Source of the DNA: Closterium sp. NIES-65
Taxonomy: Eukaryota; Streptophyta; Zygnematophyceae; Desmidiales; Closteriaceae
DNA length: 64,000 nt
Assembly: GCA_948144175.1 (NCBI GenBank)
Contig: CANXME010000853.1
Coordinates: forward strand, 248,001 to 312,000
Direction: 5' to 3'
This document shows, in pieces, positions 20,640 to 32,708 of the stretch. The notes under the pieces were generated by a model. That model was not told where the DNA came from and ran no database searches. It was given only the letters and a program-made list of their open reading frames with translations. Position 1 is the first letter of the stretch. The number at the start of each line of letters is the position of its first letter. Position numbers and translations under genes: made by a program.

Positions 20640-23470
20640 GCTGATTGGGAGACATGGCACGAGAGGTTGTGTCACATCAACATCCCTATGCTGCAGAAGT
20701 TAGTGAAGGATGGGTGCTTGAAGAGGCTGGAGGTGAAGGGGGCAGCAAAGGAGATTGGGAGCTGCCCTACATGCCTTGAGACCGAATTCACGAAGTTTCC
20801 CTTCAGCAGCAGCACAGGACCTGCCAAGGCACCACTTGCACTAGTGCACATGGATGTGGTGGGCCCCACGAGGGCCCTTTCTCTCTCGGGCAGCCGCTAC
20901 TTCTTGACGATAGTGGACGACCACACGTGTGCGGTGTGGGTATACCCTCTCAAGACAAAGGGGGAGGTGGTAGCGGCTCTTCTTAAGGAGTGGATGCCGA
21001 GAGCTCAAAGGGAGAGCGGTCACAAAGTGAAGGTGATCCGCACTGACAACGGGGGAGAATTCATTGGTGCTGATTTTGAGGCGGTGCTAAAGAAGAAGGG
21101 GATCCAGCATCAGCTCACAGTGCCCTACAACTCTCAGCAGAACGGCGTGGCTGAGCGGTTCAACCGGACCCTGCAGGAAGGTGCTCGCACTCTTCTTGGG
21201 CGTGCAGGGCTGCCGGATCCGTTTTGGGTGACTGCACTGCGGCAGGTCGCCCTTGTGAAGAACAGGGTGCTGGCGACTGTGGGGGACAAGCAGTGGGTCC
21301 CCTTTGCCAAGTAGTATGGGAGTGCACCAGCAGTCAAAATGCTTAGAGCCTTTGGGTGCATGGTGGTGTTTCATGTGCCTAAGGAGAGGAGGGGAAAACT
21401 GGAAGCTTCTGGGAGATGGGGTGTGCACTTGGGGCTTGCTAAGGAACACAAGGGCTGGCTGATTTGGGACTTGACCAGCCAGCAGCTGACTGTGTCAAGG
21501 GATGTGAAGTTCCTTGAGTCCTTGTACTACAAGGAGTGGAAGCAGCAGCGACAGAAGCTTCCTACTACACCGCTGATCATTGAGGCTGATAAGGTGCAGC
21601 GGCCTTCGAGGCAAGTGCAGGTCACTGTCTCAGAGGAGGAGATTTCTGGGGTGACTGAGGATGGGGGAGAACCTGAGAAGGAGGAGGAGCAGCAGCAGCA
21701 GCAGCCGCAGCAGCAGCAGCAGCAAGATGCTCCACAAGGTGCCGCACGTCCGGCTTACCGTCCAAGGAGGGATGTGCGCCCTCCTAACTGGTTGACCTAT
21801 CCGAGCTTTGGCAAGCCAAAGGTGGTAAGGGCTGGGAGTGTGGCTGAGTAGTGTGATGAGGATGAGATAGCACACTGCTACTGGGCAGCCGTTCCTGAGC
21901 ACAAGACGCTAGCTGAAGCATTGAGCGGGCCGGATGCTGAAAAATGGAAGCAGAGTGTGAGGGAGGAGTATGACTCTCTGCTGGAGAACGAGACGTGGGA
22001 GCTGTGTGAGCTGCCACCTGGGAAGAAGGCCATTTCTTTCAAGCTGATCTTCAGGCATAAGTACGGACCAGATGGGGAGCTGACCCGCTACAAGTCAAGG
22101 CTTGTGGCTAAGGGGTTTCAGCAGACAAAGGGGAAGGATTATGACGAGGTCTTTGCTCCTGTGGGGAAAGGCACAACATTGAAAGTGTCACTGGCAATGG
22201 CAACAAACCGTGGATGGCGGGTGAAGCAGATGGACATCACCACCGCCTTCCTCAATGGGATCATTCTGGAGGAGCTGTACATGTTACAGCCTGAGGGTTT
22301 GGATGATGGGAGCGGCAGGGTGTGCAGGCTTAAGAAGGCCATCTATGGCCTGAAGTAGGCTCCTCGTGCATGGTACCACAAGCTAGAGGAGACACTGCTG
22401 GCTGGGGGGTTCAAGAAGAGTGAGTTTGACCACAGCCTGTTCCTGCTGCAAGAGAAGGAGCAGCTTCTCATGCTCCTGGTGTATGTGGACGACATCCTGC
22501 TCTTCTCTAAGTCGTCTGCAATGATTGAGCGTGTGGAGGAGATGTTGGAGATGCAGTTCAAGTGTTCCAAGATGGGAGATGTGAAGTACTATTTGGGGAT
22601 GCATGTGCAGAGGGACCTTGACAAGGGAGTGTTGAGGTTGCATCAGAGGAAGTACTGTGAGGGGCTGGACGAGAAGTATGGGCTGCAAAATGGAGGGAAG
22701 CCAGCCACCCCACTGCCTTCAGGGTTCACAGTGGAGCCCTGAGCTGATGAGGAGGTGATGGGTGAGAGTGACTGGAAACTTTTTCATTCCATGGTTGGGG
22801 CACTCAATTATGCGGCTAACCACACGCAGCCTGACCTACATCCAGGCTTGCAAGTGTGGTTGCACGCCCCAGTCATGAGCAGCTGGAAGCGGCCAAGAGG
22901 TTGGTCCGCTATGTGAGCACTACGGCATCAGTGGGCTTGGAGTACAGTGCTGTGCGGCAGAGGCTGCAGAGAGGTGCAACTGATTTAAGCAAGGGGGAGA
23001 TGCTCCTGACTTGCTACACCGACGCCAGCTTCAACTCTGTGAAGGCGGATGGTACCAGCATTGGAGGCTATGTGTGCCTGTTTGGAGGTGGTGCAGTGAG
23101 CTGGCGCAGCAAGAAGCAGAACGAGGTGGGGCAGTCCTCGTGTGAGACAGAGTACATGGCCCTGCATCATGGGGCAAAGGAGGTGGTGTGGCTGAGACGT
23201 TTGTTGGAGGAGATCGGAGTGTGCCAGAGGGAGCCGACTGTGATTTTCTGTGACAATGAGTCGGCGGTGAAACTAGCAAAGAATGCTTGTCTTCATGGGC
23301 TGACCAAACACATCAGGCCTAAGTGGCACTGGGTGAGGAGGCTCTTGGACAAGGAGGTGCGGCTGGAGATTGTGAAGACCCATCAGCAGGCGGCTGACAT
23401 TCTCACCAAGCGCCTGGCTGAATCTGAGCATTGGAAGGGCATGAAGCTTGCTAAGATGAGTGTTCATTGA
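20640..23470 (+). CDS. Element B integrase, RT and RNase H region (fossil)
   Basis: Visible motifs, in order: WHERLCHINIPML (pre-integrase), HMDVVGPTRAL, IRTDNGGEFIG, QNGVAERFNRT (integrase), RYKSRLVAKGFQQTKGKDYD, MDITTAFLNG, YVDDILLFSKS (RT), YTDASFNS, SSCETEYMAL and CDNESAVKLAKN (RNase H). Part of broken element B. Confidence 0.82.
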
Positions 23471-23527
23471 GGGTGCATGATTGAGCTATGGCATGTGGGA
23501 TGATGGTAGGCAGCCAGAGGGGGAGTT

Positions 23528-23718
23528 TGTTATGTGATGCTATCATTTGCATTCACGTCTATCTGCCTCCCATTATGTGTTCGTGCGCTGCATGCGTGGT
23601 GTGAGCGTGTGCAAGAATTTATGTTTTGTGCAGTTTGGTTTTTCTGAGTGTATGTGTGTGTGTGTATGAATATTATTTGGCTTGAGCAGATATCTGAAGT
23701 GACTCCTCTGCTCAAGAG
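23528..23718 (+). repeat. 3' LTR of element B, first part
   Basis: Matches the first 180 or so bases of the 5' LTR at 17934 and stops where element C begins. It is preceded by CCAGAGGGGGAGTT, a polypurine tract. Confidence 0.92.
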
Positions 23719-24548
23719 TGTTGGTGCAACCCTACGGTTTGCACTCGGCTTGTTGTCCGTGTGCGTGCATGTGTATGTGTATGGAATGGTATGAGGGCAT
23801 GGGATGATATATATTTCATGCTTATAATTGTGTGTGAATATTGAATCATGATGTCGAGTGTGTGTGTCGAGTCAATAGCGAGTTATCGCTAGACGCGTGT
23901 TACGCGGTCGTTTGTGTCTCGCGCACGGTTTTTATTTTTGTCGTGCGCGGTTTCTAATTTGTCCTGTGTCGAACGTTCGGTGTGTCGCAGGTGTGTGCAG
24001 CAGACCCATCAAGAATTCAAGGATGATTTTGTGATGAAGAGCCCGAGCCTTGGTGTCAAGCCTCAAGTGATTTCGAAGCTCACCAAAAGGGTACACCTCA
24101 AGATATTGAATATAGTTACATTACTTTCTGTAGTGTAACATTTCACTTGGTGTAGGCCCTAGTGAAGGGTAGTTTCGAGACCCTTCGTGGTTGGGGACAC
24201 TGTGGCACTGTTCCACATCACTGTACCTCGGCTCTTGGGGTTTGTAGGAGCTGGGAGTCATTCCCAACTCGTAACTCTTCATATCTCTTCCTATTTTGTG
24301 TTCTAAGACTATAGTGGCTGCAATAGTGCCGTTCGTTCAAACCAACACTGTGTCGTCAATACTTGATGAAATTGTGCGATCTAAATTGCCTATTGTAGGC
24401 GACGTTCAAACGCTCCAGATCCAAGTTGAATCTGGTCATTTAAAGTTGTGACCAGAACGCTATGAACGTTTGCAGCCGCTGTGCAGAAATCCAGCTGTGC
24501 ACTCTATCTTTCGTTTTAGGCACATTGGAGCCTATTGTGACTATAACA
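23719..24548 (+). repeat. 5' LTR of element C
   Basis: 830 bp, from TGTTGGTGCAACCC to GTGACTATAACA, aligned over its whole length to 29387-30216. Confidence 0.95.
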
Positions 24549-24550
24549 AG

Positions 24551-24562
24551 TGGTATCAGAGC
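24551..24562 (+). promoter_or_regulatory. Primer-binding site of element C
   Basis: TGGTATCAGAGC two bases after the 5' LTR, complementary to plant initiator-Met tRNA. Confidence 0.92.
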
Positions 24563-24858
24563 CCCTTGGAGCAGTTTCGACAATGGCTGGACCTGAGGAA
24601 AGGGGTGGCAGAGGTGCTGGTGGCAGAGGAGAAGCCCAAGCTCAAGGCCAACCCCGTGATTCAGCCATGGCGCCTGTGCAACCAAGTGTTGGCCCATCTA
24701 GGGATGAGCCTAGAGTGTTTGGCCTTGACAAGTTCAATGGTGACAACTTTGCTGAGTGGTCCTTCAGAATGGAGAACATATTTGACCACTATGACCTGCT
24801 GGAGGTAATGGAAGGAACGGAGAAGCGTCCTGAGAACGACCCGTAGAAGAGCCCGTGG

Positions 24859-26100
24859 GTGCGGAAGAGCGCACAAGGCTACCTCCTACTTGGGCAAGCG
24901 TTGGGGAGCAGCCAAATCCGTCACATCAAGCCTTTCCAGCGTGAACCAGAGAAGGGACCAAAGGCATGGGCTGGTCTCAAGGGTGTACACGCTCCTGCAA
25001 CAGCGGCGGTAGCTGTTGTGTTGGAACGGCAAATGGCGACACTACGAATTGAAGAGGATGAAGCGGTTGAAGAAGGGGTGCAGAAATTCTTCGACTTGTT
25101 GACGCGGCTTGAGGGAGCTGATTTGAACCATAGTGAGCTCCAAAAGAAGACCAAGTTGCTGGCCCTACTCCCTGAGTCATGGTCCTTGCTCATCATCAAC
25201 CTTAATCGCGACTTGCCCCGCCTCTCGCTTGAAGACGTGAAGCGAGCTATCCTTCAAGAGGATTTCCGCCGCCGTGAGTTGGCGAGTGCGGATGGCGCTG
25301 GGGCAGCGAGCATCGGCCGTGGATATGGTCAAGGAAGAGGTAGAGGACGAGGGGGAGGAAGGTTTGGTGGCAGCAACTTCGGCGGAGGCCGCGGGAGTGG
25401 CGGTTACGGCAGCGACGACAAGAGCTACGGACGCAGTCGCGGCCGATTCGACGGCGAGTGTCACTATTGCCACAAGAGCGGACACATGTGGCGCGACTGC
25501 TACAAACTTCCTGATGGTTGGACCCCTGCTCAAGGCCAAGAGGGTAGAGGAGCAAGAGGAGGGAGAGGAAGAGGCCGTGGAGGCCGTGGCGATCGCGGTG
25601 GCGGAGCTGCAAACATGAAGAGCGGAGACAACAACAAGGACCCGAGCAACGATCGGTACCCGGGTCTATTCTACTTCGTGTCGACGCAAGTACCGACTGG
25701 TCCAGAGAAGGATGAAGGCTTTGAGGAGCCAGCAGCTGTGGGGAAGGTGACTCTACACCCTCTGGACTATTGGGTGATCGATAGTGGCGCTACCTATAGC
25801 ATGACACCTCGCCCGGACTTGCTCACCGAACTCGAACCGTCACCGGTGAAGCATGTCACATCAGCTTTGGGGCAGCGAGCAGAGGTGAAAGGCATGGGCA
25901 AGGCCATGTTTAAGGGTGCTGATGGGAAGATGGTGGGCCTCAAGAATGTGCTTTGGGTGCCCAGCCTTGCTGCCAACCTGATTTCCGTGCGGCGGTTGGC
26001 AAAGGCCGGCATGGACACGAACTCAAAGGGAGCCAAGACCTACACCGCAAGGCTTGGCGATCGGATTCTTTGGGACCTTCATGAGGACAGAGATGTCTAC
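24859..26100 (+). CDS. Element C gag and protease region (fossil)
   Basis: Gag with LQEDFRRRELAS, an Arg/Gly-rich region on both sides of the knuckle CHYCHKSGHMWRDC, then the protease core WVIDSGATYSMTPR and the LISVRRLAKAGM segment. Upstream sequence from about 24600 also belongs to gag. Part of element C. Confidence 0.82.
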
Positions 26101-26141
26101 AACGAGATGTGGCAGATCCCTGTAGTCCCAATGCCTAAGAA

Positions 26142-29100
26142 GTGGCAGCAAGCGTCAGCACCAAAGGTGGAGCGGTTGGTAGCGGCGATTGCGCGGACGG
26201 TCGCGCTAAGGAGAAGGAGTCCAAGAAGTGCAATCTTGGAGGGACCAGCAAGCTTGGTGAACCTATGGAGAGAGGTGCAGCAGCCAAGGAGCAGCAAAAG
26301 GGTGAGGAGAACCCCGAGGCAGTAGCGGAGGAGGACTACGGAGAGAGTATGTGGGGCGCTATTGCGAGCGCGGCATTCTCCAATCCAACTTCGGCTACGG
26401 GGGAGTGTGATTGGCTCACCTTGCATCGGCGCATGGGGCATGTGGCCCTGCCCATCTTGCAGCAGCTAGTAAAGAATGAGATGGTTGCTGGCATACGTGT
26501 GAAGGGGGAGCCCAATGAGGTACTTGGCTGCCCGACGTGCATGCAAGCCAAGTTCACCCGTTTCCCATTTTCTAGTTCGGAGGCAACGGCTAAGGCACCA
26601 CTTGATGAGGTGGTGATGGACGTGGTGGGCCCCCTGAAGCTTGGAGCTGCTAGAGGTGAGTACTTCCTCACTATTGTGGACGTCTATACCCGTATGACTT
26701 GGGTGTACGTGCTGGCCAAGAAGAGCAACGTGGCTGAAACGTTGAAGGCGGATTGGTTCCCGATGGTGGAGCGGCAACAAGACCGTCTAGTCAAGTCAAT
26801 CCGCACCGATCGAGGGGGAGAGTTCCTGAGCAAGGAGTTTGGGTTGTGGCTGAAGAAGAATGGTATTCGGCACTCCCTCACCATGCCATACTCCCCTGCA
26901 ATGAACGGCATCGCCGAGCGAGCGAACCGCACAATCACGGAGGCGGCACGCAGGTTGCTCATTGAAGCCGGGCTACCCGACTATTTCTGGCCTGATGCGG
27001 TGCGGAGCGCGTGTGTGGCCAAGAACCGAGCCTTGACTCATGTGGGAGCAGACAAATGGGTGCCCTATGTGGAGTGGCTAGGAAGGAAACCAAAGGTGGA
27101 TATGCTTCGGGTGTTCGTGTGCATGTGCATGGCGCTCGTGCCTAAGCATCTTCGGCACAACAAGCTTGGTGCCAAGGCGGTGTGGGCCGTGCACTTGGGC
27201 ATGGCTCAAAACAGCAAGGTATGGCTTCTTTGGGACCCATTCACCAAGAAGTTCTTGGTGAGCAGGGACTGCAAGTTCATGGAGAACTTCATGTACAAAG
27301 ATTGGAAGGCGGAGAATGAGGCGAAGATAGGCGTGCGGTTTGGGGAGGTGAAGAGTTCCGGCTTGGAGCATGTGGAGCTGCCTTTGGAGCTGAGCAGCGG
27401 CAGCACAACCACGAGGCAATCCTCCCTTGTGAATGGGGGAGAGGAGGCCAATGATGCAGAGGAAGAAGAGGAGGAGGTGCAGCAAGTGAGCGAGCGTGCA
27501 CCGACACTCCCTTCCCGTACTACGAGTGCTCCACGGATTCGAGCCACACCGCAGCAACGCCAAGGCCTTCAAGTCCCTGCAGCTGAGGAGGAAGGAAGGG
27601 GGAAGAGGAGAGTTCAACCCCCTAATAGGCTGACCTATGATGCGCCGGGAAAGCAGGGCAAGACAGCCCTGGCCGGAGCGGAAATGATGGTCGCAGACGA
27701 CGAGGACAGTGACTACGAGGAGTGTGCCTTCGCGTTCTTCTCTCCGGTGGAGATGCCGGGAGAACCAGCAACTCTCAAGGAGGCTTTGGAGAGTAGTGAT
27801 GCTGAGGAGTGGAAGAAGGCCATGGAGAGTGAGCTGAAGAGCATCGAGGAGAATGACACGTTTGAATTGGTGGAGCTACTGGAGGGGCGTACGGCAATAA
27901 CGTCCAAGTGGCTCTTCAAAATCAAGTCGGATGCCGACGGCAAGATCGAGCGCTACAAGTCTAGGCTTGTAGCCAAGGGGTACCAGCAGAAGGAGAAGGT
28001 GGACTTCAAGGAGCTGTTTGCCCCTGTGGTGAAGCCGACGACGCTGCGAACCCTATTCGCGGGAGCCAATATCAAAGGATGGGTAGTAAAACAAATGGAC
28101 ATCGTAACGGCATTCCTTAACGGCATCCTTGAGGAGAAGATTTTTATGGCGCAGCCAGAGGGGTTTGATGATGGTAGTGGCAGAGTGTGGAAGCTAAAGA
28201 AGGCCCTCTATGGGCTGAAGCAGGCCCCTAGGCAATGGTACATGAAGCTGCGCGAAGTGTTGGAGGGGATCGGCTTCATTCCCTCAACAACCGATCACTC
28301 CTTGTTCATGCTTGGCGAGGGGGAGCAGAGGAGCTTCATGGTGGTTTATGTGGATGACATTCTTATATTCTCACCCTCCTCTGACCTAGTGAAGGAGGTG
28401 ATGCTGAAGCTGCATGACAAGTTCAAGTGCAAGTCCCTTGGTGACGTGAACTTCTACCTTGGGCTCCGCATCGAACGAGACGTGGAGAAGCGGAGCATGC
28501 GAGTGCACCAACGGAAGTACCTGGAGGCGTTGGCTGCCAACTTCGGCCAGAGTGAAGGTCATGTGGCTACTCCCTTTCCCTTTGGGCTCAAGTGTGTGAA
28601 GGGACCAGAGGAGGAGAGCGTTTGTGAAGAGGAGAGGCGCCGTTTTCACTCGTTGGTGGGCAGCCTCATGTATGCGGCGGTAAACACCCGACCGGACGTC
28701 GCGTTTGCTACCGGGCAGCTGGCTAGGGTTGTGCAATGCCCTAATGAGGAGCAGGTAGCAGCTGGAATGAGGGTGGCCAAGTATCTTGGCCAAACACCGA
28801 CTGTTGGGCTGCAATACTCGGCGGCGGCACAAAGGCGCCAAAAGGGCGCGGATGGTGTTGAACCCGGGCGTTTGTTCCTCAGCGCCTACTCGGATGCGTC
28901 ATATGCATCGGAACCAGAGGACATGACAAGTGTGGGAGGCTTCATATGCTGTGTTGGTGGAGGCCCAACTGCTTGGGAGAGCAAGAAGCAGGTTGGCCAA
29001 GCTTTGAGCTCGATGGAGTCCGAGTACATGGCACTCTTCCGTGCCGTACGGGAGATTGTGTGGCAGCGGCGTTTGTTGGCTGAATTGGGGGAGGAGCAGC

Positions 29101-29345
29101 AAGGACCTACCCCACTCTACTGTGATATCCAGGGTGCCATTGCTCTTGCTAAGAACCCTGTGTTGCATGGACTCACAAAGCACATGAGGGTGAAATGGCA
29201 TTGGACAAGGAGCATGGTGACCGCGGGTGAAGTTGAGTTGCGGTACGTGAAGACCACGGGGCAGCCGGCTGACATGATGACTAAGAAGCTCGTGGAGCAG
29301 CAGCATTGGAAGTGTTGCAAGCTGGCTGGGATGGCTCTGAACTGA
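26142..29345 (+). CDS. Element C integrase, RT and RNase H region (fossil)
   Basis: An open stretch of 1,067 codons. Pre-integrase LHRRMGHVALPIL; integrase VVMDVVGP, IRTDRGGEFLSKEF and MNGIAERANRT; RT RYKSRLVAKGYQQ, MDIVTAFLNGILEEK, LYGLKQAPRQW and YVDDILIFSPSSD; RNase H YSDASYAS, SSMESEYMAL and KHMRVKWHWTR. This is the best preserved retroelement coding sequence in the window. Confidence 0.88.
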   Translation: MAASVSTKGGAVGSGDCADGRAKEKESKKCNLGGTSKLGEPMERGAAAKEQQKGEENPEAVAEEDYGESMWGAIASAAFSNPTSATGECDWLTLHRRMGHVALPILQQLVKNEMVAGIRVKGEPNEVLGCPTCMQAKFTRFPFSSSEATAKAPLDEVVMDVVGPLKLGAARGEYFLTIVDVYTRMTWVYVLAKKSNVAETLKADWFPMVERQQDRLVKSIRTDRGGEFLSKEFGLWLKKNGIRHSLTMPYSPAMNGIAERANRTITEAARRLLIEAGLPDYFWPDAVRSACVAKNRALTHVGADKWVPYVEWLGRKPKVDMLRVFVCMCMALVPKHLRHNKLGAKAVWAVHLGMAQNSKVWLLWDPFTKKFLVSRDCKFMENFMYKDWKAENEAKIGVRFGEVKSSGLEHVELPLELSSGSTTTRQSSLVNGGEEANDAEEEEEEVQQVSERAPTLPSRTTSAPRIRATPQQRQGLQVPAAEEEGRGKRRVQPPNRLTYDAPGKQGKTALAGAEMMVADDEDSDYEECAFAFFSPVEMPGEPATLKEALESSDAEEWKKAMESELKSIEENDTFELVELLEGRTAITSKWLFKIKSDADGKIERYKSRLVAKGYQQKEKVDFKELFAPVVKPTTLRTLFAGANIKGWVVKQMDIVTAFLNGILEEKIFMAQPEGFDDGSGRVWKLKKALYGLKQAPRQWYMKLREVLEGIGFIPSTTDHSLFMLGEGEQRSFMVVYVDDILIFSPSSDLVKEVMLKLHDKFKCKSLGDVNFYLGLRIERDVEKRSMRVHQRKYLEALAANFGQSEGHVATPFPFGLKCVKGPEEESVCEEERRRFHSLVGSLMYAAVNTRPDVAFATGQLARVVQCPNEEQVAAGMRVAKYLGQTPTVGLQYSAAAQRRQKGADGVEPGRLFLSAYSDASYASEPEDMTSVGGFICCVGGGPTAWESKKQVGQALSSMESEYMALFRAVREIVWQRRLLAELGEEQQGPTPLYCDIQGAIALAKNPVLHGLTKHMRVKWHWTRSMVTAGEVELRYVKTTGQPADMMTKKLVEQQHWKCCKLAGMALN

Positions 29346-29386
29346 GAGAGCAACATATCCTAAGGCCAACAATCCGAGGGGGAGTT

Positions 29387-30216
29387 TGTTGGTGCAACCC
29401 TACGGTTTGCACTCGGCTTGTTGTCCGTGTGCGTGCATGTGTGTGTGTATGGAATGGTATGAGGGCATGGGATAATATATATTTCATGCTTATAATTGTG
29501 TGTGAATGTTGACTCATGATGTCGAGTGTGTGTGTCGAGTCAATAGCGAGTTATGGCTAGACGCGTGTTACGGGGTCGTTTGTGTCTCGCGCGCGGTTTT
29601 TATTTTTGTCGTGCGCGGTTTCTATTTTGTCCTGTGTCGAACGTTCGGTGTGTCGCAGGTGTGTGCAGCAGACCCATCAAGAACTCAAGGATGAGTTTGT
29701 GATGAAGAGCCCGAGCCTTGGTGTCAAGCCTCAAGTGATTTCGAAGCTCGCCAAAAGGGTACACCTCAAGATATTGAAGATAGTTACATTACTTTGTGTA
29801 GTGTAACATTTCACTTGGTGTAGGCCCTAGTGAAGGGTAGTTTCGAGACCCTTCGTGGTTGGGGACAGTGTGGCACTGTTCCACATCACTGTACCTTGGC
29901 TCTTGGGGTTTGTAGGAGCTGGGAGTCATTCCCAACTCGTAACTCTTCATATCTCTTCCTATTTTGTGTTCTAAGACTATAGTGGCTGCAATAGTGCCGT
30001 TCGTTCAAACCGACACTGTGTCGTCAATACTTTGTGAAATTGTGCGATCTAAATTGCCTATTGTAGGCGACGTTCAAACGCTCCAGATCCAAGTTGAATC
30101 AGGTCATTTGAAGTTGTGACCAGAACGCTATGAACGTTTGAAGCCGCTGTGCAGAAATCCGGCTGTACACTCTATCTTTCGTTTTAGGCACATTGGAGCC
30201 TATTGTGACTATAACA
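29387..30216 (+). repeat. 3' LTR of element C
   Basis: 830 bp, the same length as the 5' LTR, with about 3 percent difference by eye. Confidence 0.95.
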
Positions 30217-30905
30217 TAGAGCTTTTCGACGAACCAAGTACCGCTTCAATCGGAGCACGAACAAGAAAGTTACGAACGTTGGAGTTCGTATGCTTTTCAT
30301 ATTTGATTGTGGTAATCGTGGGAAGTTGTGGGGTTGACTCAATATGGGGTACAAACTTTTGGGGGTTGGGAAATTTGTCTTTTCTACTGTAGCTGCTGCC
30401 AAATGGTTGGGTGAAACCAAACCAGGTTGGCAAGTGTAGCCAAGTTGGGTTGAGGTGGATTGTGGAGGTTGGGATAGTGACAAAGGTCAAAGTTGGGTTG
30501 CGTATGGGGAAGGGAATTGTGTGGCATGGGGTTTCCTTGGTTGGGGACACTCTTAGGACCTTCCCTCTCATCCTCCTCATCCCTTCCACCTGGTTTAGTG
30601 CTACTCTAATTCTCTTGTGGAACTTGTGAGACAATTGTGATTGAGTTAAGATTCCTTTGGCAGCGTACCCCCTAGTGCGCCGAAATCGATAACTCAAATT
30701 TACTGCACCTCTTAATACGATTGAACTTGGGAAATGTAGCTAATCTAGGGCTACAACATATCTGAAATTGGTGAAGTTTTGACAATGCGTTTTTCGTCGA
30801 CGGTATTTCTTGTGAGCGCGACTATTCTGTCCAGAAATAGAGACCAACGATTTTTGAGAAATTTAGGCACCTAATCTTCATAGACTCCGTCCTTAGTCTC
30901 TAACA
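30217..30905 (+). repeat. 3' LTR of element B, second part
   Basis: Resumes the LTR of element B at GAGCTTTTCGAC and runs to GTCTCTAACA. The 5-bp duplication GCAGG follows at 30906. Confidence 0.92.
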
Positions 30906-32164
30906 GCAGGTTGGTGTCGAAATAGGTAGACGCGGGTCCCAGAGAATATCGTGAGAGCTACCAGATTCCCCCAACGCAACTCGTGGACGCGTAAAATCGC
31001 GGATGCGAAAGATTGTGCCAATGCGTCACTGCTGCTGTAGTCGATGCCTGCTGTCGAGGTTCCCACGATTCCGAGGCTGGAGACTTGGATGAATACTTTC
31101 TAACTTGTGATTGTAAGAACTTTATGCGGTTTACATGTAGTGTTGCCTAAACGAAGCCAAGCCAATCAAATCCCCCTCGACCTGACTGATCTCTGAACAG
31201 TTTGCTCTGGTTGCTGCATGACAGACAGGGGCTGAGAAATTCATTTCTATGGCCAACTTCTCAGATTCCCCCTTCCCTTCCCACCTACAAATCTTGAGAA
31301 GCAAGATTACTGCTAGAAGCGTCATTCCTGCTAGAGGCCATCAATATGAGCACTCTCATAGCAGTTCAGGTCGAGGAACAGATAAGAGCGAGAGCGTAAT
31401 ATTATTTTCCTAAGAACGTCCACGTTGCCAAGTGTACATGTGAAAGTCAGTCGCCGACCATTCGGTCATAAACCTGTGATGTCTCACCGATACCGTAAAA
31501 AATGCTGGTCCTAGTGAATCTTACATGGAAGCGTGTCAAGCTGGTTGAAAGACTTTACAAAACAGCTTAGTCAATGCTAGAAATTTAAATCGGCTAGTAA
31601 TGCTTGTTTACCGTCCTAAACCCGGTTCACTGCTTTATGTGCACGCAGGTGGATATGAGAATGCACAAGTTTAAGCTTAGTTTCCAGTCACCCGTCCACA
31701 CGGTGAGAATGTCGCTTCTTTTAGCCCTGAAATGTTGACTCTCCCTTGACGCTTATTTCTCGTGCAGAGACAGTAAATGGCTGTTATAGTGGGAATGTTT
31801 AAGCTTAGTACGAGTCACGTTCATCATGAGGCCACCACTTCATGCGGAAACATTCTGATGCCTTTTTTTTTCGTACCAAGTGCTGGGTGGAGTGACTGGA
31901 GTCACTTTTTTATGCCTTGTAACTAACACTGTTGAGCTTTGCATCAGGAACTTAATGCTTCATTGTCACTTCTGTTGAGGACACATTTGTCGACCCTGGG
32001 TACCTGCTTCAGGGGAAATGAGAAGTCGTACATCAACCAATCCAGAGACCTCCATTTTTAACAATGATATCAGCTGGCCACGGCTCTCATCACAAACAAC
32101 AAGTCAAGTCACAGTACCGTGTTTGATGAGTGTCAGAGCCCGGGACATGCCTTAATCTGATGAG
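30906..32164. other. Intergenic, no gene seen
   Basis: About 1.25 kb of non-repetitive, moderately AT-rich DNA between element B and the first MITE. No open frame beyond about 65 codons, no recognisable domain and no tRNA. It continues the host sequence interrupted at 17933. Confidence 0.5.
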
Positions 32165-32694
32165 CAGGCCCTCAGATATCAGCGTAAAACACGCTGATTA
32201 CGCTGATTTTGTAGCTCAGATTTTCGTTTTCCCTGAAAATTCAGCATATGCTTCAAATTTGCACTGAAATTTCAGTATAACATACCTTGCCACACTGACC
32301 ATTTTCCGTGTTGCTGTACAAGGAACACTGACGAATCAGTGTAGTGTCGTGAGTCACACTGAAACGGACTAGACCGATTCGGGGTGGTACGCGTGTGTAC
32401 AGTCTGTACCTGGCCCGGGATTCGCGAGACCTCACTCACACACTTAACGATGCATGCGCTGTACAGATCGCGTGCCGACGTGTTCTGCATCGCTGGAATA
32501 AACTCTCACAGCGACAAATTTTGAACGGGAAATTCAACTTTGTATTTCTTTTTTACACTGATGGTTCAGTTTACTTATAACTTTTACACTGGCAAAATCA
32601 GTATAAAGAAAACCATGAACGCTGATTTGGACACCTGGGCAACCGGGGCACGCTGATCCATCAGCATACCCTCTCAAACCAATCTGAGGGCCTG
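32165..32694. mobile_element. hAT-type MITE, copy 1
   Basis: 530-bp non-autonomous DNA transposon. It has terminal inverted repeats CAGGCCCTCAGAT (13 bp, perfect at the ends) and an 8-bp target duplication CTGATGAG on both sides (32157-32164 and 32695-32702). Subterminal GCTGAT/ATCAGC motifs are repeated near both ends. An 8-bp duplication with CA...TG ends is the hAT hallmark. No transposase is encoded. Confidence 0.9.
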
Positions 32695-32708
32695 CTGATG
32701 AGTGTGAT

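Larger units (their letters stand above)
23719..30216 (+). mobile_element. Copia element C, nested in the 3' LTR of element B
   Basis: A full-length Ty1/copia element with two 830-bp LTRs, a primer site at 24551-24562, and a GAGGGGGAGT tract before the 3' LTR. Parts: gag about 24600-25450, zinc knuckle CHYCHKSGHMWRDC near 25456, protease WVIDSGAT near 25770, integrase about 26610-27000, RT with YVDDILIF near 28350, and RNase H about 28885-29330. The LTRs differ at about two dozen sites by eye, near 3 percent, so it is younger than its host element B. It is flanked by AAGAG/TAGAG, a 5-bp duplication with one mismatch. It is close to whole, with about two or three breaks. Confidence 0.94.
17934..30905 (+). 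mobile_element. Copia element B, interrupted by nested element C
   Basis: A complete-length Ty1/copia element with both LTRs, a TGGTATCAGAGC primer site at 18802-18813, and a GAGGGGGAG polypurine tract before the 3' LTR. Parts: gag about 19021-19820 with an Arg/Gly-rich end, zinc knuckle CX2CX4HX4C near 19829, protease WVIDSGC near 20085, integrase about 20845-21220, RT with YVDDILLF near 22480, and RNase H about 22990-23460. Both ends carry the duplication GCAGG. The 3' LTR is split by the younger element C. Its LTRs differ by about 5 percent by eye. The coding part is broken, with about five or six breaks. Confidence 0.93.

Noticed and set aside
23914-24138. Short frame in the LTR of element C, repeated at 29582
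   Set aside because: Both copies lie in LTR sequence, the frame has no known domain, and the similarity only reflects LTR identity.
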